A program made the translations under genes and the position numbers. Under the pieces are notes generated by a model. That model did not search any database and was not told the origin of the DNA. It saw only the letters and a program-made list of their open reading frames with translations. 41,762 nucleotides of DNA from Branchiostoma floridae (Eukaryota > Chordata > Leptocardii > Amphioxiformes > Branchiostomatidae): the NCBI RefSeq assembly GCF_000003815.2, contig NC_049993.1, positions 4,558,602 through 4,600,363 on the forward strand. Direction: 5' to 3'. Shown piece by piece: positions 23,009-34,300 of the stretch; position 1 is the stretch's first letter; each line of letters opens with the position of its first letter.

Positions 23009-24010
23009 AAGGCGGCAGAGTACAGTATTTCTACGCGACCCCCGGAGTCAATGACGTAGGGGTAAAAACATAGTGCGGTCGAAATCTTCAATCGTTCGTA
23101 AATACCTTAAAGTACATGTAAGGGAGGGATGAACTTTACTGTGTGGTAGTATAATATGTCGGCTTTCAGATGGCACGAATGAGATTTTTCAGTTTGGCCT
23201 GTCGTTGTATAAATACGCGTGACCTTTACAGCTGGCTGTCTCAGTGAGTCGGCTGCAGTTCCGGGTGACCCCGCATGACCCTATTTCAAAGAGGGCGTCA
23301 CAATGTTAAAAAACCACAATATTTTTTTGTTTTTGGTTATTTTGTACGTTGTACCCTCGACTTTAACATACTCGTCTGTCGTGCTTCCCAAATGCACCCT
23401 ACTATAATTTTATCCGCGTCGATGTCAGTCACCTTGCGGTCCTTAACTATAGGAAGCCCCATAGGCCGAAAACTGTATTCTGCTACCTTGAACCGCAACG
23501 GGTATTGGCCAAAATCTGGCAAAAACGTTATATTAGGGCAAAGTTGCTTGGTATGTCAGGTGTTGGCGTAGACTCCCTTGAAATAAGCCTGTTTGTTCTA
23601 CCGTCAGACGGCCGTTGCCATGGCAACGGCCACTATAGGCCTTTCCCTATGCTTAACTATGGGACTTAGTGTGAAAGCGCATTTGGCCCGAAACCCGCAC
23701 CCCCCCCCCTTTTTCTGCGGCAACTAACCTTCAATCTAACCCTAAATCACTCCTAACGTAACAACAGACACAAATTGTCTCCGTTTACATGAAAAGAGCA
23801 GCCAGAATAGTGAATTTGATCAGATAATGAGAGCACTAAATGTCCCGTTCTATGAGCCCTGCACGGGGCCTTCCTAATGGCAGGTGCCAAAGTACAAAGT
23901 TGCCGAAATCTCAGCAACCGCTTGAAAGATTGAAAAGAAAATTGGCAGAAGTTTACATCTTTACTAGTTTCGTTGTATGAACGAAAGAAAATCCAAGGTC
24001 AAGTTCGTTT
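23009..24010. repeat. Array unit 3 (short form, 1002 bp)
   Basis: A single copy of the 521-bp segment. TATA box at 23208, ORF at 23275, X-box palindrome at 23610. Confidence 0.95.
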
Positions 24011-25059
24011 AAGGCGGCAGAGTACAGTATTTCTACGCGACCCCCGGAGTCTATGACGTAGGGGTAAAAACATAGTGCGGGCGAAATCTTCAATCGTTCG
24101 TAAATACCTTAAAGTACATCTAAGGGAGGGATGTCAGACGGCCGTTGCCATGGCAACGGCCACTATAGGCCTTTCCCTATGCTTAACTATGGGACTTAGT
24201 GTGAAAGCGCATTTGGCCCGAAACCCGCACCCCCCCCCCTTTTTCTGCGGCAACTAACCTTCAATCTAACCCTAAATCACTCCTAACGTAACAACAGACA
24301 CAAATTGTCTCCGTTTACATGAAAAGAGCAGCCAGAATAGTGAATTTGATCAGATAATGAGAGCACTAAATGTCCCGTTCTATGAGCCCTGCACGGGGCC
24401 TTCCTAATGGCAGGTGCCAAAGTACAAAGTTGCCGAAATCTCAGCAACCGCTTGAAAGATTGAAAAGAAAATTGGCAGAAGTTTACATCTTTACTAGTTT
24501 CGTTGTCCCATAGGCCGAAAACTGTATTCTGCTACCTTGAACCGCAACGGGTATTGGCCAAAATCTGGCAAAAACGTTATATTAGGGCAAAGTTGCTTGG
24601 TATGTCAGGTGTTGGCGTAGACTCCCTTGAAATAAGCCTGTTTGTTCTACCGTCAGACGGCCGTTGCCATGGCAACGGCCACTATAGGCCTTTCCCTATG
24701 CTTAACTATGGGACTTAGTGTGAAAGCGCATTTGGCCCGAAACCCGCACCCCCCCCCCTTTTTCTGCGGCAACTAACCTTCAATCTAACCCTAAATCACT
24801 CCTAACGTAACAACAGACACAAATTGTCTCCGTTTACATGAAAAGAGCAGCCAGAATAGTGAATTTGATCAGATAATGAGAGCACTAAATGTCCCGTTCT
24901 ATGAGCCCTGCACGGGGCCTTCCTAATGGCAGGTGCCAAAGTACAAAGTTGCCGAAATCTCAGCAACCGCTTGAAAGATTGAAAAGAAAATTGGCAGAAG
25001 TTTACATCTTTACTAGTTTCGTTGTATGAACGAAAGAAAATCCAAGGTCAAGTTCGTTT
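24011..25059. repeat. Array unit 4 (rearranged, 1049 bp)
   Basis: It starts normally but has three substitutions (24052, 24081, 24120). It then jumps at 24133/24134 from the promoter-proximal part to the X-box palindrome, deleting the TATA box and most of the ORF. A second jump at 24506/24507 goes from the unit end back to the CCCATAGGCCG segment. X-box palindromes start at 24140 and 24659. Confidence 0.93.
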
Positions 25060-26061
25060 AAGGCGGCAGAGTACAGTATTTCTACGCGACCCCCGGAGTC
25101 AATGACGTAGGGGTAAAAACATAGTGCGGTCGAAATCTTCAATCGTTCGTAAATACCTTAAAGTACATGTAAGGGAGGGATGAACTTTACTGTGTGGTAG
25201 TATAATATGTCGGCTTTCAGATGGCACGAATGAGATTTTTCAGTTTGGCCTGTCGTTGTATAAATACGCGTGACCTTTACAGCTGGCTGTCTCAGTGAGT
25301 CGGCTGCAGTTCCGGGTGACCCCGCATGACCCTATTTCAAAGAGGGCGTCACAATGTTAAAAAACCACAATATTTTTTTGTTTTTGGTTATTTTGTACGT
25401 TGTACCCTCGACTTTAACATACTCGTCTGTCGTGCTTCCCAAATGCACCCTACTATAATTTTATCCGCGTCGATGTCAGTCACCTTGCGGTCCTTAACTA
25501 TAGGAAGCCCCATAGGCCGAAAACTGTATTCTGCTACCTTGAACCGCAACGGGTATTGGCCAAAATCTGGCAAAAACGTTATATTAGGGCAAAGTTGCTT
25601 GGTATGTCAGGTGTTGGCGTAGACTCCCTTGAAATAAGCCTGTTTGTTCTACCGTCAGACGGCCGTTGCCATGGCAACGGCCACTATAGGCCTTTCCCTA
25701 TGCTTAACTATGGGACTTAGTGTGAAAGCGCATTTGGCCCGAAACCCGCACCCCCCCCCCTTTTTCTGCGGCAACTAACCTTCAATCTAACCCTAAATCA
25801 CTCCTAACGTAACAACAGACACAAATTGTCTCCGTTTACATGAAAAGAGCAGCCAGAATAGTGAATTTGATCAGATAATGAGAGCACTAAATGTCCCGTT
25901 CTATGAGCCCTGCACGGGGCCTTCCTAATGGCAGGTGCCAAAGTACAAAGTTGCCGAAATCTCAGCAACCGCTTGAAAGATTGAAAAGAAAATTGGCAGA
26001 AGTTTACATCTTTACTAGTTTCGTTGTATGAACGAAAGAAAATCCAAGGTCAAGTTCGTTT
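25060..26061. repeat. Array unit 5 (short form, 1002 bp)
   Basis: Same as unit 3: TATA box at 25259, ORF at 25326, X-box palindrome at 25661. Confidence 0.95.
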
Positions 26062-27584
26062 AAGGCGGCAGAGTACAGTATTTCTACGCGACCCCCGGAG
26101 TCAATGACGTAGGGGTAAAAACATAGTGCGGTCGAAATCTTCAATCGTTCGTAAATACCTTAAAGTACATGTAAGGGAGGGATGAACTTTACTGTGTGGT
26201 AGTATAATATGTCGGCTTTCAGATGGCACGAATGAGATTTTTCAGTTTGGCCTGTCGTTGTATAAATACGCGTGACCTTTACAGCTGGCTGTCTCAGTGA
26301 GTCGGCTGCAGTTCCGGGTGACCCCGCATGACCCTATTTCAAAGAGGGCGTCACAATGTTAAAAAACCACAATATTTTTTTGTTTTTGGTTATTTTGTAC
26401 GTTGTACCCTCGACTTTAACATACTCGTCTGTCGTGCTTCCCAAATGCACCCTACTATAATTTTATCCGCGTCGATGTCAGTCACCTTGCGGTCCTTAAC
26501 TATAGGAAGCCCCATAGGCCGAAAACTGTATTCTGCTACCTTGAACCGCAACGGGTATTGGCCAAAATCTGGCAAAAACGTTATATTAGGGCAAAGTTGC
26601 TTGGTATGTCAGGTGTTGGCGTAGACTCCCTTGAAATAAGCCTGTTTGTTCTACCGTCAGACGGCCGTTGCCATGGCAACGGCCACTATAGGCCTTTCCC
26701 TATGCTTAACTATGGGACTTAGTGTGAAAGCGCATTTGGCCCGAAACCCGCACCCCCCCCCCTTTTTCTGCGGCAACTAACCTTCAATCTAACCCTAAAT
26801 CACTCCTAACGTAACAACAGACACAAATTGTCTCCGTTTACATGAAAAGAGCAGCCAGAATAGTGAATTTGATCAGATAATGAGAGCACTAAATGTCCCG
26901 TTCTATGAGCCCTGCACGGGGCCTTCCTAATGGCAGGTGCCAAAGTACAAAGTTGCCGAAATCTCAGCAACCGCTTGAAAGATTGAAAAGAAAATTGGCA
27001 GAAGTTTACATCTTTACTAGTTTCGTTGTATGAACGAAAGAAAATCCAAGGTCAAGTTCGTTTGAACCGCAACGGGTATTGGCCAAAATCTGGCAAAAAC
27101 GTTATATTAGGGCAAAGTTGCTTGGTATGTCAGGTGTTGGCGTAGACTCCCTTGAAATAAGCCTGTTTGTTCTACCGTCAGACGGCCGTTGCCATGGCAA
27201 CGGCCACTATAGGCCTTTCCCTATGCTTAACTATGGGACTTAGTGTGAAAGCGCATTTGGCCCGAAACCCGCACCCCCCCCCCTTTTTCTGCGGCAACTA
27301 ACCTTCAATCTAACCCTAAATCACTCCTAACGTAACAACAGACACAAATTGTCTCCGTTTACATGAAAAGAGCAGCCAGAATAGTGAATTTGATCAGATA
27401 ATGAGAGCACTAAATGTCCCGTTCTATGAGCCCTGCACGGGGCCTTCCTAATGGCAGGTGCCAAAGTACAAAGTTGCCGAAATCTCAGCAACCGCTTGAA
27501 AGATTGAAAAGAAAATTGGCAGAAGTTTACATCTTTACTAGTTTCGTTGTATGAACGAAAGAAAATCCAAGGTCAAGTTCGTTT
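26062..27584. repeat. Array unit 6 (long form, 1523 bp)
   Basis: Same as unit 2, with the CGTTTGAACCGC junction at about 27063. TATA box at 26261, ORF at 26328, X-box palindromes at 26663 and 27184. Confidence 0.95.
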
Positions 27585-28063
27585 AAGGCGGCAGAGTACA
27601 GTATTTCTACGCGACCCCCGGAGTCAATGACGTAGGGGTAAAAACATAGTGCGGTCGAAATCTTCAATCGTTCGTAAATACCTTAAAGTACATGTAAGGG
27701 AGGGATGAACTTTACTGTGTGGTAGTATAATATGTCGGCTTTCAGATGGCACGAATGAGATTTTTCAGTTTGGCCTGTCGTTGTATAAATACGCGTGACC
27801 TTTACAGCTGGCTGTCTCAGTGAGTCGGCTGCAGTTCCGGGTGACCCCGCATGACCCTATTTCAAAGAGGGCGTCACAATGTTAAAAAACCACAATATTT
27901 TTTTGTTTTTGGTTATTTTGTACGTTGTACCCTCGACTTTAACATACTCGTCTGTCGTGCTTCCCAAATGCACCCTACTATAATTTTATCCGCGTCGATG
28001 TCAGTCACCTTGCGGTCCTTAACTATAGGAAGCCCCATAGGCCGAAAACTGTATTCTGCTACC
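27585..28063. repeat. Array unit 7 (truncated, 479 bp)
   Basis: It keeps the promoter-like head and TATA box (27784) and ends abruptly inside the ORF at CTGCTACC, where unique flanking sequence begins. It lies 281 bases upstream of the SNX7/30 start codon and points toward it. Confidence 0.93.
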
Positions 28064-28341
28064 ACAAAGACCATGTCCGAATCACCTGCAAAATGAAGGC
28101 CCCAAATGTTCTGTTCATTGTTCTGTAAACGTATGCCTTTCGTTTTTTAATATTTTCTAGCCAATTTAGTTGTCTTCAGTTGCGTGATCAAATTCTTGTT
28201 ACATTTAAAGTGACATAAATATTTATTGTTTTAGTTATTTATCTCAGAATTGACATAAAGGTTGCATTAAAGGGAAAGCAAATTTCACTTCCTTGTAGGC
28301 ATTCTCAGGGACACATAGGACAACTGGGTGACGTATGCACC

Positions 28342-28352
28342 AAGATGGCGGA
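28342..28352 (+). promoter_or_regulatory. YY1-like start-site element of SNX7/30
   Basis: AAGATGGCGGA overlaps the SNX7/30 start codon and matches the YY1 core. A TGACGTAT (CRE-like) lies about 13 bases upstream. The same kind of element occurs at the starts of STK11 and DCAF15. Confidence 0.55.
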
Positions 28353-31300
28353 CGGAACGGACAGTGGATTTTCGGAGGGTCAGTCCAGCGGTCCAGGCGG
28401 CTCAAGTGGGCCGATTTCTCCTGACCTTGACCCACTGAACATCACCACGTCTACCGTGGACCTGGAGGAGTCGCTGGACATGGGTGCAGAGGTGAGAGAT
28501 AGCTGGAATTGTTGTGTACACCCTTGTGACCCCAGTACAAAGCATAGGTGTCAAGCTGAGATAGACCTGCACCTGATCCCAGAGACAAGAAGATAATTTT
28601 GTAACATTGCTCAAGTAGATCGCTTATTTAACGCTCTTTGATAAAAACTAACCCAAATCTAAGGGTCTCTTTATTATGATTTATAGCCAATGTGCAGTTA
28701 GTGGTTGATAGATTATTTGCTGAATCACTGTGAAATGTGTGAATATATGTCAGTGGGATAATTACTGATATTGTCCATATTTGTTCAAAGAAGGGTAAAC
28801 TTTATGATGTTTACATAATTTTAGAACTATAAGTGTTTCTGCGTTTCCCTAAACATAGGAGTAAATGCTAACGTAAACATTGCAATGGCATTATTCAGTT
28901 TCAACTTTGTAATGCTTCCAAAGTGCACCTGAAAAATGTTATCCTCAAACAGCTAGCTATATTACAGTACCTAACAATAGTAACAATGTTCACATATTGC
29001 ATTGTGATACCTTTTACCCCCAGACACCTCTAGATTGTGGCCCCACCCCCAGGTCTTTCTACACTTTGTTTACAGATGGAGAGGTAACATTGCTTTCAGC
29101 ACAGAAAAGCAAAAGAAGCACCTAGCACAATCAACCGATCAATCATATCAACATTCCAACCAACCAATCACATTCACCTAAATTTCTGTTTAAAATTTTA
29201 TGACTAAATTATAGTTGAAACAATTACTGGCACTTATTAGGCATAGTTATATAAACTTGTTTAATGATAAAGTAAAATGATGATGTGTGATAAAATATAA
29301 GATAGGTGACTAGTTGATAAACCTCTGTAGCCTTTGCACTCAATCATAACATCTTATTGATATTCCAGTCATAACCTTTCTGATTAATACCTATATCCAC
29401 TCATCTATAATGAATATTGATAAGTTATAACATTCAATGATTGCAGGTTCTAACTTATTAATATTAATTAAAGATGAGGATGGCCAATCAGATAGCTTGA
29501 GTCAACTTAATTTATTTGCATTGAGGCAATGTCAAGTTAGGCTATAAAAAAAGAGTTTACAATTCAGTTCTGTGGCTTGAATTTGAGTGACTCATTTTAT
29601 CCTATCTAAACCAGGGTGACCCAAAGTCTACAGGTGATGACATCACAACCTTGACTCAGTCGTCACTCGCTGGCCTGCGATTGGACGATGCCCTGGCCTC
29701 GGACGTGCATGATCTGTTTGTAACTGTGGACGACCCTGAGAAACACATCACCAACATGGAGTCCTACATTACCTACAGGGTTACAACTAAGGTGGGCCCA
29801 TAGTACTCTGTTACAGTGTTAGATCTAGACATTCAGGATAAAGTCGATGTATGCCAGTGTCAAGAGACCACATCTACACAAAGACCACCAGGCAAATGCG
29901 ACCACCTTTTATTCCCTCAGATAATTTTTCCATCAACACAAGCTGTAAGAATCATCATGTATATTATATTTATAGTGACCACCTGTCCAGGTTTCATTGG
30001 TCACACAATGGTCTTTTGGCACAGTGTGGACTGTCAAAACAAACAAAAGACACTTAAAGCCAAGAGCCAGCCTTGCCCTTGTTTCTTCATACCCAACATG
30101 TAAGTCACTGACAAAATTCCCACAACTCCCATGTTTTCTTCCTCAGACGACGCGTAGCGACTATGACTCCCATGAGTACGTGGTACGTCGTCGCTACCAG
30201 GACTTCCTGTGGCTGCGAGAACGACTGGAGGCAACCAATCCAACTCACCTTATACCTGTGAGCACACCTTCCTTATGTTTGGTAGAGGTGGTAAGATAGA
30301 CAGAATACCTCACTTTGTTATGGTATCAATGAGTCAAGTAAGATTTAAGTGTAGCTAGTGTTGTGAGCCGATGGTAAGGCTATTGAGGAATTGTAAATAA
30401 CTGGCCGCACACTGGACGTTTTGAGGACCTACATACTTTAATGTCTTGTCTCCAGGATTCTATCACCAGAATGAGCGCTAAATGTTGTGAGCCGATGGTA
30501 AGGCTATTGAGGAATTGTAAATAACTGGCCGCACACTGGACGTTTTGAGGACCTACATTCTTTAATGTCTTGTCTCCAGGATTCTATCACCAGAATGAGC
30601 GCTAAATGTTGTGAGCCGATGGTAAGGCTATTGAGGAATTGTAAATAACTGGCCGCACACTGGACGTTTTGAGGACCTACATTCTTTAATGTCTTGTCTC
30701 CAGGATTCTATCGCCAGAATGAGGTCACAGGACTAGTCTACTTCTAAAATAGGGGGGTTTGGGTAGGAGTGATCACATGGTTCACAGTGGGTTCGTAACA
30801 GCTAGTCCTAAAGATACTCATGCGGAAAAAGAAATTCAAAGATATAACTTTAAACATGTCACATTTTGAAAGTTCAAGGTAGGATTCAGGGACCTTTTAG
30901 AAATGAATTATGATGTTCAACACGGATAGAGATTGTAATAATGATGAAGCATGCAGCAGGGCAAAAAAGTATTCCCCGTACTCATGTAAAAATGGACTTG
31001 CCTGAATGTATGCTGATGACATCACTCACTTTTCCTTCCAGCCACTCCCTGAGAAACATTCCTTCCGTCGGTTGGACCGCTTCAGCCCGGAGTTCCTGAA
31101 AACTCGGCAGGCAGCGCTGCAGAAGTTTCTGTCGCGGATCGTGGACCATCCCACGCTGTCGTTTAACGAGAATCTAACCATCTTCCTGACAGCTAAGGCA
31201 TGGGTAACGGATGCTTCCTAGTTCAGGTGTCTGTGTGAAAAGAGAAAACAGTCTCTCTACTGAACAATGTCAAAAGCAATCAGCACCCCTGCTCCTATGT

Positions 31301-34300
31301 TTAATGTTTTTGAAGGTTTGATTCTTTGTGTTGTGTGCCATTTTGCCATTCCTATCTGACTCCCTTGTGATTTTTAAAGTCTGTTGTAAGAGCAAATCAC
31401 TAATTCTGCAAATTGTCATGTCTAAAAAATGATTTATTGTGACTTTGTTGTAATTGTTCAGTAATGTACACTTTGTTCCCTGTGTTCTTCCCAAGTCACA
31501 CTCTACACCTGCGCTGGCACCTAAGTAGTTTTCTGTCATGTTTATTTTCCCTTCATTTATTCTTTGTCTGTGGAATATTTGTGAGTTGCCTTTCTTTGTT
31601 TGTGTAAGTTTGGGGTTTTGGGCCGATTTTCAAGTAGCTTTGATTCGTATGAAAGACTCAATTTACGAAAGTACATCTCTTATTGTAACTGGACAGACAT
31701 GTAACAAGGACTGACAAGTGTGTAACATTTCCTGACAGATTTTTTTATAGTAAACAGATACAGTCAAACCTGCCCGAGCGACCACCTCTTCTCAGCGACC
31801 ACCTGGCCATTTCGACCGCTTTTTCTCGGTCCCGATTTATTTTCCCATTGACGTAAGCATTAAGCGACCTTTTCTCAACGACCACCTGGCCAACGCGACC
31901 GCGACCGGCCCAAATTGGAACCTATAACGACCGCATCGTTTTCAAGATTGAGGTTTTCATCGATTTTTGATGATAATTAGCGCGATTTTGTGCGAAATCG
32001 GCGTCGGATTTTGGGGTTAAATTTACAGTTTACAGTGTGCGTGTTGTATTTGAAATTAAAGACCTCGCTTCTTTGCGTGCGTGCAGTGTGCTTGCTATTT
32101 GCCATTAAACACAACGGCAACCATGTATACTTTGCATCGGGCATGTTTTGAGTCGATACTCTTTTCAGCGACCACCTGTCCAAATCGACCGCTTTTTTCC
32201 GGTCCCCCGGGTGGTCGTCTTGGGCAGGTTTGACTGTATGTTATTCGGAATACCTTGTAACAACATGTTAAGTGTCTTGATATGTTGAACATATGCTTCT
32301 AATGTTTAGCATACAATGACCTTACAAATTTGTTAACTAGTGCCTGGTATACCTTTCCTTTTTCCTCTATGTAGGAATTGGCCTCCCACCGGAAACAGGC
32401 TCAAGGCATCATGGGAAAGATGGGGAGCTCCATGCGTAGCATGGCGGCAGGGTACATGCTGAAGAACCGTTCCCCCGAGTATGCCACTATGCAGGTAAGA
32501 GATAGAGCTTCATTCTGCTACACATAGGAGGGGCACACTATTAATGTGTAAGAAAGGAGGTCCCGTGTATGGGGAGAGCCATACCCCATGCACGTTAAAG
32601 AACCCCCACACGTGCGATGGTGCGGTGTGCGTTGGTGCAAATCCTTCTGTCGGGAGTTGGTGATTCACTTCAAATCACCCGGATAGAGGCCTGGCGAACC
32701 TCTGTCTCGTATCAGCCTCATGGTGATCTACATCATTCACCCGGACGGGTGTGTCACCCCGTAAGGGGCGGTATATCCCGTCGTGTGCGAACATGTACAG
32801 GGTTAGCCCTTGATAATAGCCTACGGCTAGTTGGGCAGCCCTGGCTGTTTGTAAACAGCTGAACAAATAAATAAAAATGTGTAAGAAAATGTATGGGTGC
32901 AAACATAGTTAGGCTCTTACATGGTATTTCTATAGTCATAAAGGTTAACACAGAAACAAGATACATTTACTATCAGATATGAAGCATGCACTTGTTAACC
33001 TTGCTGTACATTTACAAGTTTAAATACATTTTTGTTAAAGGCTGATTAGATTTTCAAAATACCCAGCATCTTTCCAGATTGTAGATTTTCTAGTGGTCAA
33101 AGGAGTTTGCTAGGATTTGGTTCTGTCCATGGCTGTAACTGTACCCTCCTTACAGGGGGCTGGCAGATGTTGGGTGGCTTGCTTTAATTAAAACATAGTT
33201 TAATTAGCCAAGTTCTCAAGTAGTTAAACAGTTGTCTTATCACCTTGCAGGAGTATGTCAACACATTTGGGGCCAAGATGGGCACCATCGACAGAATCAA
33301 CCAGAGACTTCTCAAGGAGATGACAGGTCAGTTGGAGAGTCAGGAACTTTTATCACATTTTTGTCCCGTTAATATCACATGAAGGTGAGGAAAATGTTTA
33401 GAAAATAAACAACCTGGAAAGTACCAAAATATTGACAGGCCTATTGCAAGAGTTTTGTTTGTAAAACATAGTAGCACAGTTTTTTGCCGGTGCGTAGCCG
33501 GGAGAAGCGGTTGCATGGATGCATGGATGCATGGATGGATCGGTCACTTTAACCAAATAGCCCTTCTATACGTGCTATTGCGTAATCGAACCAGCGTGGC
33601 CGAGCGGTCTACAGCACGGTACCTATCTTCCGTAGATCGTAGGTTCGAACCCCACTTGCTAAATTTTTTTTTCTTTGTTAGACAAATCTCATGTAGTGTT
33701 TTTTTAATAGAAGAAAGACCAATTCAGTAATTCGATGTTTAAAAACTCTTTTTTCGTGTGATTTTGTTTAACATCCAGGCTTTTTCCAAAATATGCACCG
33801 GCAGGCTTTTTTCAGAAGCTTTCTTGTTTATCTTGTCTACCCCCAGATTATCAGCAGGACTTGCGGGAGTTTGGGCCGGTGTTTACGCTGTGGTCCAACT
33901 CGGAGACGGAGCTTGCCCCGGCCATGTTGGGTATGGCGTCTGGCGTGGAGAAGTGTGAGAAAGCGCTGGACCAGCAGATCAGCGACCAGGAGCACGTCTT
34001 TGCACCGCCTGTCAAGGAGTACATACTGTACGCTGAGGCCATGAAGGTAATGGTTTGGTTTTGTATACATATCAGGGATAAACAAGTCCACTAGCCCTAT
34101 TGTCCAGGGCAAGTGAAAGTGCTGTTCGGGCAAGTGCATGTCCTACCCCACTTGTCCGATCGGGCAAGTAAGATTTTTCCATTGACTTTAGTGCAATTTT
34201 GATATACTTGTTACTTTTTACAGTCATGACATCTACATCTAGATGTGGATGTAGATGACATCCAGCAATTGTCTACAGAGAATTCCATTGCTGGAAGTGA

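Larger units (their letters stand above)
19964..28063. repeat. 8.1-kb tandem array, 1002/1523-bp units
   Basis: Seven units start with AAGGCGGCAGAGTACAG at 19964, 21486, 23009, 24011, 25060, 26062 and 27585. Spacings are 1522, 1523, 1002, 1049, 1002 and 1523 bp, and the seventh unit stops after 479 bp. The long form is the 1002-bp unit with a 521-bp segment (from GAACCGCAACGGGT to AAGTTCGTTT) duplicated in tandem. Copies look identical by eye except in unit 4. Each full unit contains a TATA box, a 98-codon ORF, a palindromic X-box, a CRE-like TGACGTAG, a nuclear-receptor-type CCAAGGTCA and a C tract. The array fills the divergent space between INIP and SNX7/30. I recognise no rRNA, snRNA, histone or transposase sequence in the unit. 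Confidence 0.97.

Noticed and set aside
19964-28063. CRISPR array, rDNA or snRNA cluster
   Set aside because: Units are about 1 kb, not short repeats with unique spacers. I see no rRNA or snRNA core, and no B box or GTTCGA-type internal promoter in the unit.
33590-33661. A functional tRNA-Leu or tRNA-Ser gene
   Set aside because: The A and B boxes are present, but the seven acceptor pairs fail almost completely.
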